A stretch of 64,000 nucleotides of DNA from Sphaerisporangium krabiense. GTDB taxonomy: Bacteria; Actinomycetota; Actinomycetes; Streptosporangiales; Streptosporangiaceae. Shown piece by piece: positions 57,780 to 64,000 of the stretch. The DNA lies in contig NZ_JACHBR010000001.1 of the NCBI RefSeq assembly GCF_014200435.1, positions 4,123,501 to 4,187,500 on the forward strand, given 5' to 3'. Made by a program: the position numbers and the translations under genes. Every line of letters begins with the position of its first letter. Position 1 is the stretch's first letter. The notes below the pieces were generated by a model. That model did no database searches. It saw nothing but the letters and a program-made list of their open reading frames with translations, and was not told the DNA's origin.

Positions 57780-60700
57780 ATGAGCGAGCTACATGACGAT
57801 TTTGCGCGGCAACCCGGAGACCATCGGACGGAACTGCTGAATCGGCTGAAGTCCGAGAAGCAGCGAAGCGTCGCCGTCATGCAGCCGCGGCCGGACCGGG
57901 ATACCGCGCCGCTGTCCTTTTCCCAGGAATCGCTGTGGTTCCTGGACCAGTTCGCGCCGGGCCAGTCGACCTACAACGTGCCGAGCGCGTTCCGCATTCG
58001 CGGCGCCCTTGACGTCGAGGCGTTGCGCGGGGCCTTCGCCGACGTGGTGGCCCGGCACGAGTCGATGCGCACGAGCCTGCACGACCGCGGCGGCGAGGGC
58101 CTCCAGCGTATCCACCCCGAGGTGGAGGTGAACCTGAAGCTGGTCGATCCGGCCGGGGCCACTCCGGACGAGCGGCTCGCCGCGGCCAGGAAGCTCGCCA
58201 CCGACGTCGCCCGCGAGCCGTTCGACCTGTCGTCCGCACCGCTGTGGCGGGTTCTGATCTACCGGATCGGCGAGGACGACCACCTGCTCCTGCTCGTCGT
58301 CCACCACGTCGTCTGGGACGGCTGGTCGATGGGCGTGTTCTACCAGGAGCTCGCCGCGTTCTACGGCGTCAGGACCGGCGTCGAGGGCGTCGAGATCCCC
58401 GAGCCGCCCACGCTCCAGTACGCCGACTACGCGACCTGGCAGCGCGAATGGCTCCAGGGCAAGGTGCTGGAGGACCTGAACCAGTACTGGCGCGAGCGGC
58501 TGACCGGCGCCCCGGTGGTCGAGCTGCCCACCGACAGGCCCCGCCCCTCCGAGCCGACCTTCGACGGCGCGACCCTGCACCACGCGACGCCCGCCGACCT
58601 CATGGAGGACCTGCACGGCCTGGCCAGGGAGACCGGGGCCAGCCCGTTCGCCGTGTACCTCACCGCGTTCCTCATCGTGCTGCACCGCCACACCGGCCAG
58701 GACGACCTCACCATCGGCTCGGCCGCGGCCAACCGCAGCCGCACCGAGGTCGAGCGGATGATCGGCTACTTCATCAACATCCTGGTGCTGCGCACCGACC
58801 TGTCCGGCGACCCGACGGTCCGCCAGCTCCTGTCCCGGGTCCACGACGTCGTCCAGGGCGCGATGGCGCACGGCGAGCTGCCCTTCGACCGGGTGGTGGA
58901 CGTGGTGCGCCCGCCGCGCGACCCCTCGCGCACGCCGCTGTTCCAGATCGGCTTCGGCCTCCAGCACCTGGCCGACCCGCCGCAGCTCCCCGGCCTGGAC
59001 GTCGCCACCGAGTCGCCGGACCTGGACACCGCCCGGTTCGACATGACCTGGGGCCTGGTGGAGACCGTCGAGGGCCTGACCTGGACCATCGAGTACAACA
59101 CCAACCTGTTCGACGCCGAGACGATGAACGCGATCGCCGGGCACTACAAGCAGGTGCTGCGCGCGCTCATCCCGTTCCTCAACACGCCGATCTCGCGGGT
59201 GCCCGTGGTCACCCCCGCCGAGCGCGAGGAACTGCTCGGCAAGTGGAACGGCCCCGTCCGGCCGTTGCCCTCCACCACGCTGACCCAGGAGTTCGAGCTC
59301 CAGGTGGAGAAGAACCCCGATGCGGTGGCCGTGTGGTCCGGCGGCGTGCCGATGACGTACGGCGAGCTGAACGCGCGGGCCAACCGGCTGGCCCGGCTGC
59401 TGGCCGACAACGGCGTGACCCGGGGGAGCCGCGTGGCGCTGGCCATGCCCCGCGACCACGACCTGATCGCGTCGATGTTCGCCACGCTGAAGGCGGGGGC
59501 CGCGTACGTCCCGGTCGACTCCTCCCACCCGCAGGCGCGCGTGGCCGGCATGCTGAACGACGCCGCCCCCGCGGTCGTGCTGTCGCACAGCTCCGTCGCC
59601 GGCAACCTGCCCGACGGCGGGCCGAAGGTCCTGGTTCTGGACGAGCTGGCCGAGACGCTGGCCGGGTACGACGATGCGAACCTGGACTACGGGCCCGAGC
59701 TGAAGGACGCCGCCTACGTCCTGTTCACCTCCGGCACCACGGGCCGGCCCAAGGGTGTGATCATCGAGCATCACTCGGTGGTCGCGTTCATCGAGGCGCT
59801 CACCGAGATGTTCGACATCGTGCCGAGCGACCGCTTCGTCGCGTTCGCCTCGCTGACCTTCGACGTCTCGGTGTTGGAGATCTTCACCTCGCTGTGCCGC
59901 GGCGCCGGGCTCGCCCTGGTCCGCGACGAGGAGCGCCTGGACATGCGGGAGCTGCAGAGGATCATCGAGGAGCACCGCGTCACGATCATCGACCTGCCGC
60001 CGCCGGTCATGGCCCTGCTCACCCCCGAGCGCTTCACCGCGGCCCGCGTCGTGGTGGTCGGCGGGGAGATCTTCAACGGCGAGCTGGTGAACCGGTGGAA
60101 CCGGCGCCGCCGCCTGTGGAACGGCTACGGCCCGACCGAGTGCACGGTCGCGATGGTGTACAAGGAGTGCGTCGGCCACTTCGAGTCCGGCCCGCCCATC
60201 GGCCTGCCGTACGCCAACCACGTCGCGCACGTGGTCGACCAGCACATGGAGCTGCTGCCCTACGGCGTGGCGGGCGAGCTGGTCATCGGCGGCATCGGCC
60301 TGACGCCGGGGTACCTCAACGACCCGTTCCTCACCCAGGCCAAGATCGTCAACGACCCGTTCGGCACCGCGCCGGGCGGCCGGCTCTACCACACGGGCGA
60401 CCTGGTCAAGCGGCTGCGCAACGGCGACCTGATGTGCCTCGGCCGCGTCGACTCGCAGGTGAAGATCCGCGGCCAGCGCATCGAGCTCGGCGAGATCGAG
60501 ACCGTCCTCGCCTCGCACCCGGACGTCGGCCAGGTGTCGGTGCAGGCGTGGACCGACGACGTGGGGGAGAAGCACCTGGTCGCCTACGTCAGCGCCGCGT
60601 CCGGCACCACGCCCGAGGTCTCGCTGCTGCGCTCGTACGTCGCCGAGCACCTGCCCCGGCACATGGTGCCCGCCTACGTCGTGCTGCTGGAGCAGCTCCC

Positions 60701-61115
60701 GCTGACCATCGCCGGCAAGGTGGACGCCCGCAGGCTGCCCGCCCCCGACGACAGCGCCAGGGCGGGCGGCGGCGTGGTCGAGCCCACCAACGAGACCGAG
60801 CGCGTGCTCGCCGAGGAGATCTTCGCGCCGCTGCTGCGCCTGACCAAGGTCGGCATCCACGACAACTTCTTCGAGGTCGGCGGCAACAGCCTGCAGGCCA
60901 CGCAGCTGGTGTCCCGGATCCGCGACCGGTTCGGCGTCGACCTCGGCCTCGCGGAGTTCTTCCGCTCGCCGACCGTCGCCCACCTCGGCGGCGTGATCGA
61001 CGCCCAGCGCCAGGAGACGCTGTCGGACGAGGAGCTGCTGGCGATGCTGGAGCAGATGCCCGAGGACGAGGTGAGCAAGCTGCTCGGCGACCAGGACGGC
61101 GACGGCGCGGCATGA
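57780..61115 (+). CDS. NRPS, condensation-adenylation-thiolation (C-A-T)
   Basis: 1,111 residues. C domain about 45-460 with intact HHVVWDG (H175-G181); A domain about 490-990 (FTSGTTGRPKG, NGYGPTE, HTGDLVKRL, GRVDSQVKIRG); T domain Ser1037 in VGGNSL. The pocket is D-V-L-D-V-G-G-V-A-K, close to the code of the other C-A-T protein (D-V-F-D-F-G-G-V-T-K) and likewise unfamiliar. The acidic C-terminal helix (SDEELLAMLEQMPEDEV) also matches its sister. The two C-A-T genes look like duplicates now on opposite arms of the cluster. ATGA overlap with the following acyl-CoA dehydrogenase gene suggests the latter acts on its T-bound residue. Confidence 0.93.
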   Translation: MSELHDDFARQPGDHRTELLNRLKSEKQRSVAVMQPRPDRDTAPLSFSQESLWFLDQFAPGQSTYNVPSAFRIRGALDVEALRGAFADVVARHESMRTSLHDRGGEGLQRIHPEVEVNLKLVDPAGATPDERLAAARKLATDVAREPFDLSSAPLWRVLIYRIGEDDHLLLLVVHHVVWDGWSMGVFYQELAAFYGVRTGVEGVEIPEPPTLQYADYATWQREWLQGKVLEDLNQYWRERLTGAPVVELPTDRPRPSEPTFDGATLHHATPADLMEDLHGLARETGASPFAVYLTAFLIVLHRHTGQDDLTIGSAAANRSRTEVERMIGYFINILVLRTDLSGDPTVRQLLSRVHDVVQGAMAHGELPFDRVVDVVRPPRDPSRTPLFQIGFGLQHLADPPQLPGLDVATESPDLDTARFDMTWGLVETVEGLTWTIEYNTNLFDAETMNAIAGHYKQVLRALIPFLNTPISRVPVVTPAEREELLGKWNGPVRPLPSTTLTQEFELQVEKNPDAVAVWSGGVPMTYGELNARANRLARLLADNGVTRGSRVALAMPRDHDLIASMFATLKAGAAYVPVDSSHPQARVAGMLNDAAPAVVLSHSSVAGNLPDGGPKVLVLDELAETLAGYDDANLDYGPELKDAAYVLFTSGTTGRPKGVIIEHHSVVAFIEALTEMFDIVPSDRFVAFASLTFDVSVLEIFTSLCRGAGLALVRDEERLDMRELQRIIEEHRVTIIDLPPPVMALLTPERFTAARVVVVGGEIFNGELVNRWNRRRRLWNGYGPTECTVAMVYKECVGHFESGPPIGLPYANHVAHVVDQHMELLPYGVAGELVIGGIGLTPGYLNDPFLTQAKIVNDPFGTAPGGRLYHTGDLVKRLRNGDLMCLGRVDSQVKIRGQRIELGEIETVLASHPDVGQVSVQAWTDDVGEKHLVAYVSAASGTTPEVSLLRSYVAEHLPRHMVPAYVVLLEQLPLTIAGKVDARRLPAPDDSARAGGGVVEPTNETERVLAEEIFAPLLRLTKVGIHDNFFEVGGNSLQATQLVSRIRDRFGVDLGLAEFFRSPTVAHLGGVIDAQRQETLSDEELLAMLEQMPEDEVSKLLGDQDGDGAA

Positions 61116-62296
61116 ACTTCGGAGAAAGCGACGCCGAGCGCGGGCTGCGCGCGGAGGTCCGCGAGGTCCTCCGCACGCCGCCCGTGCGGGGCGCGCTCGA
61201 CGACCTGGCCCGCGCGATGGCCGCGGGCGAGCGCGAGCCCGACGTCCGCCCGCTGTACCGGGCGATCGCCGCGCACCGCCTGTTCGCGGCGAGCTGGCCC
61301 GAGGAGTACGGCGGGCGCGGCGTCAGCCACCTGGAGGCCGCCGCCGTCATCGAGGAGCTCGTCCGCGGCGGCATGCCGGACATGCTCCAGGTGCTCAGCG
61401 TGCAGATCGTCGGCCTGTTCCTGCTGGAGGCGGGCTCGCCCGCGCAGCGGGCCCGCTACCTGCCCGCCCTGGCGAGCGGCGAGCTGTTCGCCACCGTCCT
61501 CTACACCGAGCCCGAGGTCGGCTCCGACCTGGCCTCGCTGCGCGCCACCGCCGTGCGCGACGGCGACGGCTACCGGCTGTCGGGCACCAAGGTGTTCGGG
61601 CTGAAGAGCGGCATGAGCGACATCGGCCTGTGCGCCGTCCGCACGGGCACGGGCGTCACCAAGTACGAGGGCATCAGCCTCTTCCTCGTCGACCTGCACG
61701 CCGACGGGGTGACCCGCGGCACCATCGCCAGCCTGGCCGACGAGCAGTACGACCGGGTGGAGCTGGACGGGGTGCGGGTCGGCGCGGACGCCCTGCTCGG
61801 CGCGGAGGGAGAGGGCTGGTCCCTGCTCACGCGCTGCCTGGCCATCGAGCGGACCGGCCTGGACTACTCGCTCAAGGCCGCCCGCTGGTACGACGCCACG
61901 CTGAGCGGCCTGGCCGCCGATACCGCGGACGACGCGCTGCTGGAGGAGGTCGGCAGGTACGGCGCGGCCGTCGACGCCGCCCGCCTGCTCGCCTGGAACT
62001 CCATCAGCCAGCTCGGCCGGGGACCGCTCGACCCCACCTCCGCGGCGATCGCCAAGTACCACACCAGCGAGACCGCGCAGCAGGTCGCGTACTGGGCGGC
62101 GCTGGTGCACGGCCACGGGTACGGGCTGCGCGGGCTCGCCCCGGACAAGGCCGCCGTCCTGGAGGCCGGCTACCGCGAGGGCCCGGGGCTGACGCTGTCG
62201 GCGGGGACCTCGGAGATGATGCTGGAGCTGGTCGCGAGCTCAGGGTTCGACCGGCCCGACGTGATCGGGGGTGCCGGCGATGGACCTCAGATCTGA
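61112..62296 (+). CDS. Acyl-CoA dehydrogenase family protein
   Basis: 394 residues. ACAD fold: ASWPEEYGGRGVSHLEAAAV, YTEPEVGSDLASLRATAVRDGDGYRLSGTK (FAD and substrate contacts), and a C-terminal LTLSAGTSEMMLELVA segment where many relatives have a GTxEI motif. In NRPS clusters such enzymes often desaturate or oxidise a carrier-bound aminoacyl group. Overlaps the NRPS stop and, by 17 bases, the second ACAD gene. Confidence 0.88.
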   Translation: MNFGESDAERGLRAEVREVLRTPPVRGALDDLARAMAAGEREPDVRPLYRAIAAHRLFAASWPEEYGGRGVSHLEAAAVIEELVRGGMPDMLQVLSVQIVGLFLLEAGSPAQRARYLPALASGELFATVLYTEPEVGSDLASLRATAVRDGDGYRLSGTKVFGLKSGMSDIGLCAVRTGTGVTKYEGISLFLVDLHADGVTRGTIASLADEQYDRVELDGVRVGADALLGAEGEGWSLLTRCLAIERTGLDYSLKAARWYDATLSGLAADTADDALLEEVGRYGAAVDAARLLAWNSISQLGRGPLDPTSAAIAKYHTSETAQQVAYWAALVHGHGYGLRGLAPDKAAVLEAGYREGPGLTLSAGTSEMMLELVASSGFDRPDVIGGAGDGPQI

Positions 62297-63386
62297 CCCG
62301 GTCCTGGAACGGATCGCCGGAACCGTCCGCGACGGCCTCGGCGCGGCCGGGGCCGGGCCGGACGGCTCGGCGACGCTGGCCGCGCTGGCCGACCTGGACG
62401 GCTTCGCCTTCGCCGCCTCCATGGAGCTCGGCGGCTTCGACCTCGGCCTGTCCTGCGGCGTCACCATCGCCGTCGAGCTCGGCCGCCGCGCGCTGCCCGA
62501 CGTCTACACCGGCGGCATGCTGGTCGCCGACGCGCTGGCCGAGGCCGCGGACGACGCGCCCGGAGCCGACGTGGCCGCCGCCGTCGTGGCGGGCAAGCAG
62601 GTCGTGGTCGCGGCCGGGCTGGACCGCGCCACCGTGGGGGACGCCGCCCCGGCCGAGCCGTCGCCCGGCGGGTGGCGGCTGCCGGAGGTCCTGACCGTGG
62701 ACGACGTCTACCCCGACGCGGCGGTCTGCACGGCCTTCCGGACCGGGGACGGCGAGGTCCTGCTCGCGGTGCTGCCCGCCACGCTCTGGCGGCCCCTGGC
62801 ACGGCCCGCCTTCCCCTGGAGCGGCCACGCGCCGAGCCCGGCCGCGGTCGCGCCGGGAGAGATCCCGAGCGGCCAGGTGATCGGCTCGCTCGGCGCAGGA
62901 CGCCCGCTCACCGACCCCGCCGGGCTGCTGGCCAGGCACCGCGTCCGCCAGGCCGGCTACCTGCTCGGCCTCGGCCTCGGCGCGCACGCCCTGGCCGTCG
63001 CCCACGCGGCGGGCCGGCGCCAGTTCGACCGGTACGTGCTGGACAACCAGGCCGTGGCCTTCCCCCTCGCCAAGGCGAAGATCGACCTGGAGGCGGCGCG
63101 CCTGCTGGTCCACCGGGCCGCCTGGCTCGCCGACGCGGGCGGGCCGTTCGCCAGGGAGGCGGCCGAGGCGCTGGCCTGGACCGCCGAGGTGACGCTGCGC
63201 ACGGTGCGGACGTCCGTCCAGGTGCACGGCGCGCGGGGCCTCACCGTGGCCGCGCCGGTGCACCGCTTCTTCGAGGTGGTCAGGCCCGCGGCCACCCGAC
63301 TCGGGCCGCCCGGGGCGCTGTGGCGGGAGTCCGCCCTGCGCCGGCTGGCCGAGTACCACACGGCTGTAGCGGAAAGGCAGAGCTAG
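62280..63386 (+). CDS. Short acyl-CoA dehydrogenase-like protein (partner subunit?)
   Basis: 368 residues from ATG 62280. The C-terminal helical ACAD domain is recognisable (AGRRQFDRYVLDNQAVAFPLAKAKIDLEA, later SVQVHGARGLT and HRFFEVVR), but the N-terminal half is compressed and lacks the TEPxxGSD-type segment. It resembles the non-catalytic subunits of heteromeric ACADs such as the FadE pairs of steroid degradation. Co-translated with the full-length ACAD upstream, so a two-subunit enzyme is likely. Confidence 0.8.
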   Translation: MDLRSDPVLERIAGTVRDGLGAAGAGPDGSATLAALADLDGFAFAASMELGGFDLGLSCGVTIAVELGRRALPDVYTGGMLVADALAEAADDAPGADVAAAVVAGKQVVVAAGLDRATVGDAAPAEPSPGGWRLPEVLTVDDVYPDAAVCTAFRTGDGEVLLAVLPATLWRPLARPAFPWSGHAPSPAAVAPGEIPSGQVIGSLGAGRPLTDPAGLLARHRVRQAGYLLGLGLGAHALAVAHAAGRRQFDRYVLDNQAVAFPLAKAKIDLEAARLLVHRAAWLADAGGPFAREAAEALAWTAEVTLRTVRTSVQVHGARGLTVAAPVHRFFEVVRPAATRLGPPGALWRESALRRLAEYHTAVAERQS

Positions 63387-64000
63387 ATGCGCTTGACCGA
63401 CGCGAGCGCGGCACCCGTCCCGCTCGACGGGATCGACCTGTACGGCACCGAGATGTACCGCTCGGGCGACCCGCACGCCGTCTGGCGGACGCTGCGCGAG
63501 AAGGCCCCGGTCTGGCGCCAGGAGGCGCCGGACGGGACGCCGTTCTGGTCGGTGACCCGGTACCGCGACGTGGTGGACGTGCTGCGCGACACCCGCAGGT
63601 TCAGCTCCGAGCACAGCACCATGCTCAGCGTGCTGGAGCGGGACACCGCGGCCGGCCGGGCCATCCACCTGATGGACCCGCCCCGGCACTCCCAGGTGCG
63701 CGGCGCCACCATCAGCGCCCTGTCCATGCGCGTCATGCGCAGGCACGAGCCGGCGATCCGCGAGCGGGTCGCCAAGCTCGTGGCCGGGGCCATCGCCGAG
63801 GGGCAGGCCGACATGGCGAGGCTCGTCACGATGCTGCCGATGCTGGTCGCCGGCGAGCTGATGGGCATCCCGCAGGAGAAGTGGACCGAGGCCGCGCACT
63901 GGACGGTGGCCAGCATGGCCCCCGAGGACCCGGCGTTCTCGATCGGCGACGAGGCGGCGACGCTGCGGGCCGCGCACGTGTTCCTGTTCTCGATGTTCAT
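63387..64000 (+). CDS. Cytochrome P450, N-terminal part (runs off the right edge)
   Basis: 204 residues visible, starting ATG directly after the TAG of the preceding gene with AAAGG upstream. P450 landmarks: DPHAVWRTLREKAPVW, FWSVTRYRDVVDVLRDTRRF, and HLMDPPRHSQVRG at the helix C region. The haem Cys loop is outside the window. Likely hydroxylates or otherwise oxidises the peptide or a carrier-bound residue. No ferredoxin gene in this cluster is visible. Confidence 0.92.
   Translation, partial: MRLTDASAAPVPLDGIDLYGTEMYRSGDPHAVWRTLREKAPVWRQEAPDGTPFWSVTRYRDVVDVLRDTRRFSSEHSTMLSVLERDTAAGRAIHLMDPPRHSQVRGATISALSMRVMRRHEPAIRERVAKLVAGAIAEGQADMARLVTMLPMLVAGELMGIPQEKWTEAAHWTVASMAPEDPAFSIGDEAATLRAAHVFLFSMF

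Overview
The window is high-GC actinobacterial DNA: GTG and TTG starts are frequent, reading frames have very GC-rich third positions, and genes are packed into operons joined by 4-base stop/start overlaps. The gene content (large NRPS cluster, sulfatases, P450s with 3Fe-4S ferredoxins, a Wadjet-type SMC system) suits a filamentous actinomycete. A member of the Streptosporangiales or a relative is plausible, but this is inference. No rRNA, tRNA, CRISPR array or intact insertion sequence was seen.

Region by region. (1) 1-4.75 kb: a P450 / ferredoxin reductase / 3Fe-4S ferredoxin / aldehyde dehydrogenase operon, divergent from a PucR-type regulator. (2) 4.8-12.7 kb: an organosulfur-scavenging island of two convergent operons. 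The right-going operon encodes a sulfonate-type ABC transporter and a DszA/NtaA-type flavin monooxygenase. The left-going operon encodes a TauD/AtsK-type dioxygenase and an FGly-type sulfatase. Each operon is preceded by an unannotated, apparently leaderless, cysteine-containing leader peptide ORF, with a related 25-bp operator-like element beside each promoter. (3) 13.4-22.3 kb: a 2,755-residue secreted RHS/YD-repeat protein ending in a zincin-like (HExxH...ExxA) domain, followed 9 bp later by a small lipoprotein that is an immunity candidate. A decayed gene and menB follow. (4) 24.5-33.3 kb: a four-gene Wadjet (JetABCD) plasmid-defence operon. (5) 33.3-40.7 kb: an ABC exporter pair, a TetR / FAD-monooxygenase divergon with clear operators, a sulfotransferase, a VOC protein and a 1.8-kb stretch without a recognisable gene.

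(6) 41.1 kb to the right edge: a biosynthetic cluster. It pairs non-ribosomal peptide synthetases with a complete LysW-type amino-group carrier protein (AmCP) pathway: LysW (a 54-residue ORF missed by ordinary ORF size limits), LysX, LysZ, LysY and LysK homologues. It also has a split transketolase and a DegT aminotransferase, the set known to build (2S,6R)-diamino-(5R,7)-dihydroxyheptanoate-type residues in vazabitide-class metabolites. Added to this are a BtrH-like acyltransferase, a beta-sandwich protein of unknown role, a serine-coded A-T protein with a vestigial condensation lobe, two C-A-T proteins with closely related unusual A-domain codes, a free thioesterase, two tandem acyl-CoA-dehydrogenase-like proteins, a P450 and a response regulator that has lost its phosphoacceptor Asp.

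How they fit together. The AmCP arm would make an unusual diamino acid while tethered to LysW. LysK would release it, and the NRPS modules would join it to serine and other residues. The ACAD pair and P450 would tailor the product, and BtrH or the thioesterase would offload or transfer it. The combination of AmCP pathway, BtrH-like transferase, Ser A-T and paired C-A-T proteins does not match any cluster I can name, and is one of the two leading candidates for something undescribed. The other is the pair of cysteine-attenuator leaders controlling the organosulfur island.
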